A stretch of DNA of 60,748 nucleotides, taken from NCBI GenBank assembly GCA_013538715.1, contig JACAFH010000007.1:1-60748 (forward strand). The letters are read 5' to 3'. Below, piece by piece: positions 27,701 through 37,297 of the stretch. This DNA comes from Candidatus Nitrosothermus koennekei. GTDB taxonomy: Archaea > Thermoproteota > Nitrososphaeria > Nitrososphaerales > Nitrosocaldaceae. The notes below the pieces were generated by a model. That model had not been told where the DNA came from. It did not search any database and was given only the letters and a program-made list of their open reading frames with translations. The number at the start of each line of letters is the position of its first letter. Positions within the stretch are counted from its first letter, which is position 1. The translations under genes and the position numbers were made by a program.

Positions 27701-29008
27701 TTATGGGGTTAATCTCTCTGTATCTCTTGGATAAAGTACAACTTCTCTTATATTATTAGTGTTTGTAAGTATCATCATAAGTCTATCAAATCCTAGCCCC
27801 CAGCCAGAATGAGGTGGCATACCCCATTCAAATACTTTTAGATGATCAGCAAAGTCTTCTGGCTTTAATCCTTGTTCTACTAATCTTTTCTTTAATATGT
27901 TAGGATTATGTTCTCTTCTACCTCCTGATGCTAATTCTAGATATCCATGTTGCAGATCGAATGAGCAAGAGAGATTTGGTTCATCATCTTTTGCATGTAT
28001 GTAGAATGGTTTTAGTTCTAGAGGCCAATCTGTAATGAAGTAAAATCCTTTATGACGTTCTCCTAAAAGCCTTAAACCATGATCTGGTAGATCGTCTCCA
28101 TACTCTATCTTAATATCACGTTTTAACTCATCTATAATCCTAGCATATGTTAAACGTTCAAATGGAATCTTTGGTATCTCATGATTTATGTTCAATACCT
28201 CTAACTCTTTGGAAGCATATCTTGTTATGTAAGCGAATACATCTATTATAACTTCCTCTGCTATATTCATAACGTCTTCAGCATCCATGAATGCTGCCTC
28301 TATATCAATGCTTATGAACTCATTAAGATGCCTTATTGTATGTGACTTCTCTGCTCTATAATATGCTGCTATCTCAAATACTCTATCTAATGCTAATGTT
28401 AATTGCTCCTTATATAATTGTGGACTCTGTGCAAGATATGCTTGTTTATTAAAATATTTGAATGCAAAGAGATTTGCTCCTCCCTCACTTGCACTACCTA
28501 TTATCTTTGGCGTGTTAACCTCTATGAAATTATGCTTAATTAGAGTAGTTCTAATAGATTGTAACGCATGATGTCTTATCTTGAATATGGCTCGTGTGTT
28601 AATATTTCTTAAATCTAACGCTCTTGCATCCAATCTAACATCCAATGAAGAATCTATCCTCCCACTAGGATCTAGTGGTAACGGATGCACAGCTTCTGCT
28701 AATAGATCTATTCTTTCGGCTTTGATCTCTAAAGGCATGGTCTTTGATCTACTTCTCTGTACAATACCATCTACAGCTATTATACTTTGTTTTGGTATCT
28801 TATTTATGTTTGAGGATATGATCTGTATAGGACCATAAATATCATTTATTATTAAGAATGTTATAGTGCTTAATTCTCTAATATCAGAAATCCATCCTGC
28901 TACTCGTACTCTCTTTCCAATCATATCTTCATTTATATCTTTACTATAATATCCTCGATGTATATCCATGCATGCAATTAAATCTATCTTAACATTTATT
29001 CTTTTCAT
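27701..29008 (-). CDS. aspS: Aspartyl-tRNA synthetase (archaeal type)
   Basis: This class II synthetase has an N-terminal OB-fold anticodon domain (KRVRVAGWISDIREL), motif 2 around YRAEKSHTIRHLNEFISIDIE, and motif 3 GWGLGFDRLMMIL near the end. Its length of about 422-435 residues is that of archaeal enzymes. The start may be Met 14 (MDIHRGYYS, base 28969), which matches family N-termini better. It shares a short divergent promoter region with the ABC ATPase gene. Confidence 0.95.
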   Translation of the reverse strand: MKRINVKIDLIACMDIHRGYYSKDINEDMIGKRVRVAGWISDIRELSTITFLIINDIYGPIQIISSNINKIPKQSIIAVDGIVQRSRSKTMPLEIKAERIDLLAEAVHPLPLDPSGRIDSSLDVRLDARALDLRNINTRAIFKIRHHALQSIRTTLIKHNFIEVNTPKIIGSASEGGANLFAFKYFNKQAYLAQSPQLYKEQLTLALDRVFEIAAYYRAEKSHTIRHLNEFISIDIEAAFMDAEDVMNIAEEVIIDVFAYITRYASKELEVLNINHEIPKIPFERLTYARIIDELKRDIKIEYGDDLPDHGLRLLGERHKGFYFITDWPLELKPFYIHAKDDEPNLSCSFDLQHGYLELASGGRREHNPNILKKRLVEQGLKPEDFADHLKVFEWGMPPHSGWGLGFDRLMMILTNTNNIREVVLYPRDTERLTP

Positions 29009-29044
29009 CCTAAGAATAATATAACATTAGCAACATTTACAGAG

Positions 29045-29986
29045 ATGATGCAATCGCTTCTAGTTGATAATTTAAAGACTTATTATTTTACTAATAGTGG
29101 TGTTGTAAGGGCAGTAGATGGTGTAACATTTGAACTAAAGAAAGGAGAATCACTTGGTTTAGCAGGAGAGTCTGGTTCAGGTAAGAGTACGTTAGCCTTA
29201 TCTATAATGCGAATCTTACCTTCTTTTGCAAAGATAGTATCTGGTAGGATACTTCTTGATAGTATAGATATACTTTCCATCTCAGAGAAGGATTTCAATA
29301 AGAGTTTTAGATGGAAGAAGATATCAATGATATTTCAAGGTGCGATGAATGCTTTAGATCCAGTATATAATATAAGAGATCAATTGTATGAGATACTAAA
29401 ATATCATAATTATAAAGATAGATTTGAGGATAGAGCTAAAGAGGTTTTAGAAGAGGTAGAGTTAGAAAGTTCCGTATTGAATAGATATCCACATGAACTT
29501 AGTGGAGGCATGAAACAGAGGGTAGTTATAGCAAGTTCTCTACTCTTAAAACCTAATCTATTGATAGCTGATGAGCCTACTACTGCATTAGATGTATTGG
29601 TTCAAGCAGAGATAATAAATCTTCTTAAAAGATTGAAGAGAGAAGGTATGAGTATAATGCTTATAACTCATGATCTAGCGATAATATCAGAGATTGCAGA
29701 GAAGATATGCATAATGTATGCAGGAGAGATTGCAGAGTTTGGTAGAGCAAAGGATATATACACTAAACCTATGCATCCATATACTCAAGCCTTGATAAAG
29801 GCTATACCAAGACTTAGAGGGGAGAAGAAATTATCATACATTAAAGGTTCTCAACCAAACCTTATAGAACCTTTGGAAGGATGTAGATTTAGAGATAAAT
29901 GTCCATATGTAATGGATGTATGTAAGAAAACTCCTCCATTAATAAAAAGTAATGACGGGTATGTCAGATGTTGGCTTTATAAATAA
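29045..29986 (+). CDS. Oligopeptide-type ABC transporter ATP-binding protein (OppD/DppD family)
   Basis: This 313-residue ATPase has Walker A GESGSGKSTLALSI, the Q loop MIFQGAMNALDP, the signature HELSGGMKQRVVIA, Walker B LLIADEPTTALD, and the H loop THDLAI. The C-terminal Opp/Dpp extension has PMHPYTQALI and then cysteines in CRFRDKCPYVMDVCKKTPP, a cluster known from this subfamily. Permease and binding-protein genes are not adjacent, so it is an orphan here and its transport substrate is unknown. Confidence 0.9.
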   Translation: MMQSLLVDNLKTYYFTNSGVVRAVDGVTFELKKGESLGLAGESGSGKSTLALSIMRILPSFAKIVSGRILLDSIDILSISEKDFNKSFRWKKISMIFQGAMNALDPVYNIRDQLYEILKYHNYKDRFEDRAKEVLEEVELESSVLNRYPHELSGGMKQRVVIASSLLLKPNLLIADEPTTALDVLVQAEIINLLKRLKREGMSIMLITHDLAIISEIAEKICIMYAGEIAEFGRAKDIYTKPMHPYTQALIKAIPRLRGEKKLSYIKGSQPNLIEPLEGCRFRDKCPYVMDVCKKTPPLIKSNDGYVRCWLYK

Positions 29987-29998
29987 TCGTACATGTGT

Positions 29999-30856
29999 TT
30001 AAAATGCTTTAACCTCAATACTCTTGAATATTCTCTCTCCCTCTTCCTCAACAGTTCTGCTATCTGGTATCTTATCTATACCAAAATTATTCTTCTTAAG
30101 AGAGGCTATAGATGATGCTACTGCTAATGATAAAGCCCATACCGGATCTTTATCCTTCATATATGAGCATGTATATGTAGCAGCAAATATATCACCTATT
30201 CCAGTAGAATCTATAGAGTCTATAGGATTAAACCTAATGATATATAATTTATCGTTATATACCATCCTCGTGCTATCCTTTGTAGTTAGTATTATTATTT
30301 TGCTCTTCAAACTTCTTACAGCATCTAAACCATATAAACCGGTTAAAGCATAAGCTTCTTCTTCATCGACCTTAATAACATCTATATTATCAGTTAATAA
30401 ATCTGTTCTTGCTATATAGCATTCTTTATCTTTAAACCTCCTAACAAATCCTTGAGGATCAAGAAATATAAAATTAGAATGTTTTATAATATCTCTAACC
30501 ATCTCATTACTTATCTCATTTGTTATAGGGCTTATTACATATCCATCAAGATCTATGATATCATTACTACTTAGATCTTCACATCTAGCTAATAGAAATA
30601 ACCTTCTCTTATACCCTTGAATAACAAGTTTAAATCTAGTTGTTGGACTTGCTACTGCATAACTTCTCTCTATCATGTTATATTTATCCATCTCAAATGG
30701 AAAGTCATAACCTACTTTTGTTATTAACACTGGTTTTAAATTCAATTCTTTTATCATTAATCCTGCATAATAAGTAGGTCCCCCTATTGATATTCTCTCT
30801 AGATCATTATTTACAATATTATCTATTGCTGTATGAGATGCTACACCAATCTTCAT
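29999..30856 (-). CDS. PfkB-family carbohydrate or nucleoside kinase
   Basis: This 285-residue ribokinase-fold protein starts KIGVASHTAIDNI and has a GGPTYYAGLM sugar-site motif. The catalytic loop DSTGIGDIFAATYTC equals TGAGD with Ile in place of Ala, keeping both anion-hole Gly and the Asp base. It is convergent with the ABC ATPase gene, 12 bases apart. Archaeal homologues phosphorylate diverse substrates (ribose, inositol, nucleosides); the substrate here is not determinable. Confidence 0.8.
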   Translation of the reverse strand: MKIGVASHTAIDNIVNNDLERISIGGPTYYAGLMIKELNLKPVLITKVGYDFPFEMDKYNMIERSYAVASPTTRFKLVIQGYKRRLFLLARCEDLSSNDIIDLDGYVISPITNEISNEMVRDIIKHSNFIFLDPQGFVRRFKDKECYIARTDLLTDNIDVIKVDEEEAYALTGLYGLDAVRSLKSKIIILTTKDSTRMVYNDKLYIIRFNPIDSIDSTGIGDIFAATYTCSYMKDKDPVWALSLAVASSIASLKKNNFGIDKIPDSRTVEEEGERIFKSIEVKAF

Positions 30857-31047
30857 AAGATTTGCTCTATCGATTCCTTATTAATATCATGCTAAATACT
30901 AGATGATACAAAAATTTATCTAATCTAATCGTAATACAAGAGCAAGGTGATTCTAGATTTACATATCATTCTAATTTACAAAGATTTGTAATTATGGACT
31001 TAGTGATTATTTTAAGAATATTCTATAACATTATAAAATAAATTTAT

Positions 31048-31665
31048 TTATGCTACATATCTTTCATATACTCCATCGAGTATCATATTTTGTGCCTTTA
31101 ATGATTCTATAGCAGTATCTATTAGTCTATTATCTTTACTGCCTTCCATTAATCTCTTCCATGTAGCTGCATGTTTTATATCAACTATAGCATGTACTCT
31201 CTGGTATTCAGTAGCATCGTCATCTGTTATACAATATAATCTTATCAAACCATCTAACTTCCTTTTGCTTATCTCTGGTAATTGTGCTTCATAAGCATAC
31301 ATTGATGCTATACCATATTTGCTTTTACTTAATTGTAGCATTATGTTAACCGCATCTCTAACTTTATCAGATACATCATAATTCTCAAACTTCTTCATGT
31401 CTACACCAATCCCCTTAGCAAATCTTCTCCATAACTCTATATGCTCTCTCTCTTCTTTTAAATTCTCAATTATCTCCTTATCATTAACATGCAATGCTAT
31501 ATTACTTACCATATCTGGCACAGCTTTCACTAGATGGAAATACTCATTAGCATATCCTTGTAAATCCTCAATGGTTAATCTCCCTTCACTCCACATTTGA
31601 TAAAATGGATGTTTTAATAGACTATACCTCTCTATCTCTTCATCTATCCTCTTTATTATACTCAT
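31048..31665 (-). CDS. TenA/PqqC-fold diiron protein, CADD-like
   Basis: This 205-residue all-helical protein begins with LLKHPFYQMWSEGRLTIEDL. Potential metal ligands are EEREHIELW (His 75), YEAQLPE (Glu 126) and HAIVDIKH (His 158, Asp 162, His 165). This H-x3-D-x2-H spacing is that of the CADD-type haem-oxygenase-like diiron oxidases, which make p-aminobenzoate from their own tyrosine. TenA-type thiaminase is the alternative, but its catalytic Cys is not evident. A pterin enzyme (PCD) lies nearby. Confidence 0.65.
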   Translation of the reverse strand: MSIIKRIDEEIERYSLLKHPFYQMWSEGRLTIEDLQGYANEYFHLVKAVPDMVSNIALHVNDKEIIENLKEEREHIELWRRFAKGIGVDMKKFENYDVSDKVRDAVNIMLQLSKSKYGIASMYAYEAQLPEISKRKLDGLIRLYCITDDDATEYQRVHAIVDIKHAATWKRLMEGSKDNRLIDTAIESLKAQNMILDGVYERYVA

Positions 31666-31861
31666 ATATCCTACTATTCATAACCCCATCTAAAAATCTT
31701 TGCTATAATAAACTTCAAGATAATTATAACTATCATCTAACCGTAATTTGTTTATTTAGTGAATTTACACTATTCTATTCGTATGCTTGTGAATATACTA
31801 ATATTATTCTATTTCTAGCTCTAGGAAAAGATTTATCTATCATGTCAAAATATAAGCATCT

Positions 31862-32491
31862 ATGAAATTAATAGAGATTTATAGAATAAAATCAAGAGAG
31901 AAGATGATAAAATTTCTTAATGTCATACCTTCTGGGACTTTAGGAAGTATAGATGAGAATGGTTTTCCTCAATTGATACCAATGAACTTTGTCTATGCTT
32001 ATGATGCAATATACATGCATTCTTATCATATGGGAGAGAAGATAGATAATATAAAGAGGAATAATAAAGTTGGGTTTGAAGCTCATAAACATGTTGAATT
32101 CTTACCATCTTACTTCTTTGATCCGTATGATGCATCTAGAGCTGACACACTCTATATTAGCATAGTTATAAAAGGTATAGCAGAGTTTGTTAACGATCTA
32201 GATGAAAAGGCTAATGCCTTGAATAGTTTAATGGAGAAGTATCAAAGCGAAGGATATTATGAGCGTCTGACAAAAGAGATGGAGAGTGTTAGAGAAGTTA
32301 CTGTTATTAAGATCAAACCTATAATCATGACTGGTAAATATAAATTAGGACAACAATGGTCAAGAGAGTATAGAAGATATATAGCGGCAAAGATATTAGA
32401 GAAAGATCCTGCTGCAAAAGAGTGTATTATGCTTATGGGTTTTAATCCAAATACTCTTGAGTACATACATGAGCCAGACTTACCCTCTTAA
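31862..32491 (+). CDS. FMN-binding split-barrel (PNPOx-like) protein
   Basis: This 209-residue protein has the flavin split-barrel fold. PSGTLGSIDENGFPQLIPMNF, AIYMHSYHMGEKIDNIKRNN and KVGFEAHKHVE match NimA/pyridoxamine-phosphate-oxidase-like proteins. Such proteins use FMN or F420 for redox chemistry, and several act in detoxification. The C-terminal helical extension (RYIAAKILEKDPAAKE) is less common. Its 3' end overlaps the convergent PCD gene by 12 bases. Substrate unknown. Confidence 0.8.
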   Translation: MKLIEIYRIKSREKMIKFLNVIPSGTLGSIDENGFPQLIPMNFVYAYDAIYMHSYHMGEKIDNIKRNNKVGFEAHKHVEFLPSYFFDPYDASRADTLYISIVIKGIAEFVNDLDEKANALNSLMEKYQSEGYYERLTKEMESVREVTVIKIKPIIMTGKYKLGQQWSREYRRYIAAKILEKDPAAKECIMLMGFNPNTLEYIHEPDLPS

Positions 32492-32791
32492 TCTATTTAG
32501 AGTATGCTTTAACTCTTCTATTCTCCATGCTATCTCATCTAGATCTTCTTCGTCAAGGTTAGTATCCCATCTCTCTAATATCCTCTTAGATATCTCTAAA
32601 GTATGATAGAGTAAACCCCAGTATGGATGATGCTCAGCAGTTGTATACGCTACTTCTAGTGCATCTTCTAAACCAACATTAGCCATTTTTATAACATCTA
32701 TATTAGTTTTATATACTTTAATTACTTCGCCGTTCTTAACAGTCATATCATACTCCTTTGCTAATTTGTTCAACTCTTCAATAAATCCCAT
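32480..32791 (-). CDS. Pterin-4a-carbinolamine dehydratase
   Basis: This 103-residue protein contains the signature AEHHPYWGLLYHTLEIS and then WRIEEL, matching the active-site histidines of PCD/DCoH proteins (the EHHP motif). The enzyme dehydrates 4a-hydroxytetrahydropterin. The N-terminal half is divergent, so the assignment leans on the His motif. No phenylalanine hydroxylase is nearby; PCD-like proteins can also serve in molybdopterin or tetrahydropterin repair. Confidence 0.8.
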   Translation of the reverse strand: MGFIEELNKLAKEYDMTVKNGEVIKVYKTNIDVIKMANVGLEDALEVAYTTAEHHPYWGLLYHTLEISKRILERWDTNLDEEDLDEIAWRIEELKHTLNRLRG

Positions 32792-32837
32792 AACTTGACT
32801 ACCATGTTGAGTATTATAATCTATTCTAAATTTGTAT

Positions 32838-34064
32838 CTAAATCTTTCCTATATCCCTTCTATAATACATTCCATCAAAATCTATCATACTAATAGCATC
32901 ATATGCTATCTTTCTTGCGGATTCTAAATCTTTACCTAATGCTGTAACTCCTAATACTCTCCCCCCATTTGTTATCACATCATTTCCAATCCTTGTAGTC
33001 CCAGCATGAAATACTATTGCATTGTTTATCTTATCCAATCCATGTATAACTTTACCCTTTTCATAACTACCAGGATAACCTTTAGATGATAATATAACAC
33101 ATACAGCAGAATTATTACTATGCTTTATAGGTTCCAATTCATCTAATCTACCTTCATATGCATATTTTATATACTCTAATAGATTAGATTCCATTCTTGG
33201 AAGTATGACTTGGGTTTCTGGATCTCCTAATCTAACATTAAATTCTAATATATATGGTTTATTATCTACTATCATCATCCCGCCATAAAGAAAACCTCTA
33301 AACTCTCTATTTATTCTCCTCATACCATCTATAGCCTTTTGCATTATTGATAATGCTTTATTGTATACTTCATTATTAATTATTGCTGGAGAATAAGCAC
33401 CCATACCTCCAGTATTTGGTCCTTGATCATTATCATATGCCTTCTTATGATCTTTACTTGTTGCTAAAGGCATTATCTTCTTTCCATCGCTAATAACTAT
33501 GAATGATAGTTCTTTACCTTTCAATAACTCTTCTACAACGATCTTATCACCAGCGTAACCAAATTCTCGTTTTATCATTATTCTATCTATAGCATCTATC
33601 GCTTCTCTATTGCTCTTACATACAAATACACCCTTCCCGGCTGCTAATCCATCAGCCTTTATTACTATCTCTTCTTTATCCTTTACATATTCTTTGGCAT
33701 CAGAAGGATCTGAAAATATTTTAAATTCTGCAGTATCTATAAAGTTACTCTTCATAAACTCTTTTGCCCAAACTTTACTATACTCTAATATCGCAGCATC
33801 CTTTGTAGGACCAAATATAGGTAAATCATGCTCCTTAAACTTATCAACTACACCTTTAGCAAGAGGTTCTTCTGGGCCAACTATTGTAAATGCCTTCTTC
33901 TCTTTAGCAAATGATATTAAAGCCTCATCGTCATAGCGATATGTAAGATTTTTGCTTGTTCCACCATTACCGGGAGAATAATATAGTTCTATATCGTTAT
34001 CCTTTCTGATCTTCCATCCTAAAGCATGTTCTCTTCCGCCAGAGCCTATGATTATTACGCTCAT
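32838..34064 (-). CDS. purD: Phosphoribosylamine-glycine ligase
   Basis: This ATP-grasp enzyme (408 residues) catalyses the second step of purine synthesis. Motifs include VIIGSGGREHALGWKI, IVGPEEPLAKGVVDKF, VIKADGLAAGKGVFVC, the DNDQGPNTGGMGAYSPA loop, and LEFNVRLGDPETQ with the metal ligands. Its GTG/ATG region overlaps the end of the upstream bcp gene by 4 bases, so the two are cotranscribed. Confidence 0.97.
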   Translation of the reverse strand: MSVIIIGSGGREHALGWKIRKDNDIELYYSPGNGGTSKNLTYRYDDEALISFAKEKKAFTIVGPEEPLAKGVVDKFKEHDLPIFGPTKDAAILEYSKVWAKEFMKSNFIDTAEFKIFSDPSDAKEYVKDKEEIVIKADGLAAGKGVFVCKSNREAIDAIDRIMIKREFGYAGDKIVVEELLKGKELSFIVISDGKKIMPLATSKDHKKAYDNDQGPNTGGMGAYSPAIINNEVYNKALSIMQKAIDGMRRINREFRGFLYGGMMIVDNKPYILEFNVRLGDPETQVILPRMESNLLEYIKYAYEGRLDELEPIKHSNNSAVCVILSSKGYPGSYEKGKVIHGLDKINNAIVFHAGTTRIGNDVITNGGRVLGVTALGKDLESARKIAYDAISMIDFDGMYYRRDIGKI

Positions 34065-34498
34065 CCTATCACTTGTAAGATCTCATTAGTATGGTCTTTA
34101 ACATTAACCTTAGTAAAGATATGTTTTATAATACCATTCTCATCAATAACAAATGTTACTCTTCTTGACCTATTATTCTCGTTTAATACACCATACAATC
34201 TACTTATAGAGCCATCCTCATCTGATATTAATGGGAAATCTAGATTATGTTTCTTTGCAAATTTGTAATGTGAATCTAGTGTGTCTACGCTTATACCTAT
34301 AACAATAGCATTTACATTATTTAGTCTATCCAAACCTTGTTGTAGATCTATCGATTGCATAGTACAGCCAGGAGTTTGATCTTTAACATAGAAATAAAGG
34401 ATAACTTTTTTCCCTTTAAAGTTCGATAACGCTATATCTCCTTTTGTACTTTTAGCAATAAAATCAGGTGCTTTATCTCCTACCTTTAAATGTGTCAT
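34061..34498 (-). CDS. Thioredoxin-dependent peroxiredoxin (BCP/PrxQ family)
   Basis: This 145-residue peroxidase reduces H2O2 and organic peroxides. The peroxidatic cysteine lies in KDQTPGCTMQSIDLQ; the usual resolving Cys five residues later is replaced (CTMQSI), so it is likely a 1-Cys type or uses another thiol. KVILYFYVKD precedes it and PLISDEDGSISRLYGV follows. It probably receives electrons from thioredoxins such as the one at 477. It is the first gene of a bcp-purD pair. Confidence 0.92.
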   Translation of the reverse strand: MTHLKVGDKAPDFIAKSTKGDIALSNFKGKKVILYFYVKDQTPGCTMQSIDLQQGLDRLNNVNAIVIGISVDTLDSHYKFAKKHNLDFPLISDEDGSISRLYGVLNENNRSRRVTFVIDENGIIKHIFTKVNVKDHTNEILQVIG

Positions 34499-34942
34499 AG
34501 TACTTACTCTCTATCTACATAATAAAAAGATTAGCTTTTATGGATTAAAAGTTATTATCAATTCAATCGCTATATCTGCTATTAATATTAGTCATTACTC
34601 GAGATTATTAATGAACCTAGTTCTCCTAATAATCTATTTATAGCGTATGAGAGTATAGCCTCAACAAGTTCTATTATAACAGTCATTAAAATATCATCCT
34701 CTTAATATAGTCGTTATCGCTTCAAATGATGCTGTTAACAATAATTCAAATACTAAGCAATATACAAAATATATCAAGAGCCTCCTATAGAGAATACTAG
34801 TCGATGCTTTATTACCTCTTTGTTAATGATGCTAATAAATGAACTAATCTAATGGATCCATAACTACAAATAATGATATAATATCAACATATTCCATCTA
34901 AAATTCATTCATAATATATTTTATAAATGTTAATAATTGATA
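34499..34942. other. Intergenic region with two tiny tandem ORFs on the minus strand
   Basis: No standard gene is present. On the minus strand a TTG at 34777, 3 bases after GGAGG, opens 27 hydrophobic codons (MIYFVYCLVFELLLTASFEA) ending at 34694. Seven bases later ATG 34686 opens 32 codons (MTVIIELVEAILSYAINRLL) ending at 34588. Both would be small amphipathic or membrane peptides. They may be chance ORFs in AT-rich DNA. Confidence 0.3.
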
Positions 34943-35668
34943 CTATTTCATAAGATAACTAAGTTCTTTAAATATACCTTCAAGTGTATGTTCATTAGCA
35001 ATAATAGAATCCATTCCATATGTTTTTAATCTATTGGCGGTAAATGGTCCTATGGAGATCTTATGAACCTTCTCTACTAACTTGAGATCTTTTATTAATG
35101 TGAAGAATGCATCTACGTTTGATGCACTTGTAAATATAATACATGTTATCATGTTATTCATTAATAATTTTATAAATTCATCAAGATTCTTATCTATATT
35201 ATACTTTATATCATATACATAAACCTCTTTAACCTCTAATCCTAATCTAGTAAGATTATCTCTTAGATAATTATCAGATGCACTACTACGGGGTATGAGT
35301 ATTCTCTTTCCCTTAACATCAATAGATTTGAAGAGATCTACTATCCCATATGATGAATACTTTGCCGGCATTAAAGATACTCTTAAATCGTGATTCTCAA
35401 GACTTGCTCTTGTCTTTGGTCCTATAGCAATTATTTTGCTCTCCTTTAATAAAGGAAGTATTGACTGATCTAAGATTTCTATAGTATTTGCACTCATAAA
35501 CAAGAGATAATCATACCTTTTATCTTTTAAGATACTCTTTAACCTCTCTATCTCTTTTGTATTAGGTATTAATCTAATGAGTTCTAATGCTAGCACATTA
35601 ATTCCTACTTCTTTAGCCATCTCTATAAAGTTAGATGCTGCCTCTTCTCCCCGAGTTATGGCTATCAC
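34943..35668 (-). CDS. hemD: Uroporphyrinogen-III synthase
   Basis: This 241-residue protein has the two-domain HemD fold with weak but typical motifs: AITRGEEAASNFIEMA at the start, YDYLLFMSANTIEIL, LIPRSSASDNYLRDNLTRLG, and CIIFTSASNVDAFF, then KISIGPFTANRLKTYG. It cyclises hydroxymethylbilane with inversion of ring D. It is the last gene of the hemL-hemC-cobA-hemD operon and overlaps cobA by 4 bases. Confidence 0.9.
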   Translation of the reverse strand: MIAITRGEEAASNFIEMAKEVGINVLALELIRLIPNTKEIERLKSILKDKRYDYLLFMSANTIEILDQSILPLLKESKIIAIGPKTRASLENHDLRVSLMPAKYSSYGIVDLFKSIDVKGKRILIPRSSASDNYLRDNLTRLGLEVKEVYVYDIKYNIDKNLDEFIKLLMNNMITCIIFTSASNVDAFFTLIKDLKLVEKVHKISIGPFTANRLKTYGMDSIIANEHTLEGIFKELSYLMK

Positions 35669-36399
35669 TCTCTCAACCTCTTTGAAACTTCTACACTCTT
35701 CCCTATTATTATTATTGATGGTGGTTTTATGTTATGCTCTTTAATCTTATCAATTATATCATCAATCCTTCCATAAATTATCTTCTCATTAAAAGATGCG
35801 CTCTCTATTACTGCAATACTAGTATCCTTGCTTATACCAGCGTCTATTAAACGCTTTAATATCTTCTCTAAATTGCTTATTCCCATGAATACTACTAATG
35901 TATCTACAGCTTTTGCTAACTCTTCCCATTTTATACTCTCTTTCCCTTTCATTGCATCTTCATGCCCAGTTACTATTGCTAACGACGATGAATATTCTCT
36001 ATGTGTTAATGGTATTAATGCTGAAGCAGCTGCTGCTAATACTGAAGATACTCCTGGCACTATCTCAAATCTTATACCATTCTTCTTTAAGAATTCTGCC
36101 TCTTCTCCTCCTCTACCAAATATAAAAGGATCTCCACTCTTTAACCTAACAACCTTCTTATTTTCTCTAGCATATTTGAGCATTAATTGGTTTGTATATT
36201 CTTGATGCTTATAGTCATCTCCAACTTCTCTACCTACATAGATCTTCTCTTTATCTCTTATCTTATCCAATAATTCCTTTCTAACTAGTCTATCGTAAAG
36301 TATCACATCTGCCTCTTCTAATATCTTCATCCCCTTTATAGTTATGAGATCTGGATCTCCTGGTCCTGCACCTACTATATATACAATCCCTTCACTCAT
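35665..36399 (-). CDS. cobA: Uroporphyrinogen-III C-methyltransferase (SUMT)
   Basis: This SAM-dependent enzyme of 244 residues makes precorrin-2 for sirohaem, cobalamin or the alternative haem route. Signatures are VYIVGAGPGDPDLITIKGM, RLKSGDPFIFGRGGEEAEFL, and the loop VPGVSSVLAAAASALIPLTH. It overlaps hemC by 8 bases and hemD by 4. Placement in the hem operon agrees with archaeal haem synthesis through precorrin-2 and with the B12-dependent mutase in this window. Confidence 0.96.
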   Translation of the reverse strand: MSEGIVYIVGAGPGDPDLITIKGMKILEEADVILYDRLVRKELLDKIRDKEKIYVGREVGDDYKHQEYTNQLMLKYARENKKVVRLKSGDPFIFGRGGEEAEFLKKNGIRFEIVPGVSSVLAAAASALIPLTHREYSSSLAIVTGHEDAMKGKESIKWEELAKAVDTLVVFMGISNLEKILKRLIDAGISKDTSIAVIESASFNEKIIYGRIDDIIDKIKEHNIKPPSIIIIGKSVEVSKRLRE

Positions 36400-37297
36400 A
36401 GCGCCATTCCTTTGCTATCTCTATAGCACCTTTACTTATAAGTTCTTTAGCAACCTTTTTACCAAGTATATCAGCATTATACTTATCATCATACATCTCT
36501 GCATATATCCTCTTACTTGCATCTAATGAAGATATACTGGAATATAGCATAATCTTATTGCCTATAACTCTAGCAACTGCACCTAATGGAAATTTGCATC
36601 CAGCATTCATCTCTGCTAACAAACTTCTTTCCGCAATACTCTCTAATCTAGAATTGGCATCTTCTATACTTCTTAATATTGTTATTAACCTTTTATCATC
36701 ATCTCTAGCAACTACAGCTAATGAACCTTGACATGGTGCAGGTACAAACTCTTTTATATCAAATCTTTGAGTTATATAATTATCTATTCCTAATCTCTTT
36801 AATCCAGCCTCTGCTAGTATTATAGCATCGTAATCTCCATTAAGCATCTTATTTATCCTAGTCTCTACATTTCCTCTAATTGCTTTTATATTGAGATCTT
36901 TTCTTAAATATCTAATCTCTGCCATTCTTCTTAAGCTACTAGTCCCAATTATTGAACCGCTCTTTAATTCATTTAGTAGTAAGCCTTTACTTATAAGTAC
37001 ATCATTAGGCTCCTCCCTTTTGGGCACTGCTGCTATAGTTAATCCATTAGGTAGTTCTGATGGTAGATCCTTCATACTATGAACTGCTAGATCAATCTCA
37101 TTATTTAATAAAGCCAGATCTATCTCCTTCTCAAATATTCCCTTTGAACCTATATCATATAATGGTCTAGCATCCTCATCTCCTTTTGTCTTTATTACTT
37201 TGATAATAAAATCTTCTTTACTTACTTCTCTTAATCTCTCTAGCACATATTCGCATTGTTTTAATGCTAGCTTACTTCCTCTACTTCCTACTCTCAT
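36392..37297 (-). CDS. hemC: Hydroxymethylbilane synthase (porphobilinogen deaminase)
   Basis: This 301-residue enzyme joins four porphobilinogens. Motifs are RVGSRGSKLALKQCEYV at the start, VHSMKDLPSELPNGL, GTSSLRRMAEIRYLR and the dipyrromethane-cofactor cysteine in LAEMNAGCKFPLGAVA. Length and domain order are normal. The start overlaps the hemL stop by 4 bases. Confidence 0.97.
   Translation of the reverse strand: MRVGSRGSKLALKQCEYVLERLREVSKEDFIIKVIKTKGDEDARPLYDIGSKGIFEKEIDLALLNNEIDLAVHSMKDLPSELPNGLTIAAVPKREEPNDVLISKGLLLNELKSGSIIGTSSLRRMAEIRYLRKDLNIKAIRGNVETRINKMLNGDYDAIILAEAGLKRLGIDNYITQRFDIKEFVPAPCQGSLAVVARDDDKRLITILRSIEDANSRLESIAERSLLAEMNAGCKFPLGAVARVIGNKIMLYSSISSLDASKRIYAEMYDDKYNADILGKKVAKELISKGAIEIAKEWRYE

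Noticed and set aside
34499-34942. C/D box or other structured RNA in the gap upstream of hemD
   Set aside because: ATGATG-like stretches are present but no matching CTGA boxes at suitable spacing, and AT-rich chance matches are expected.
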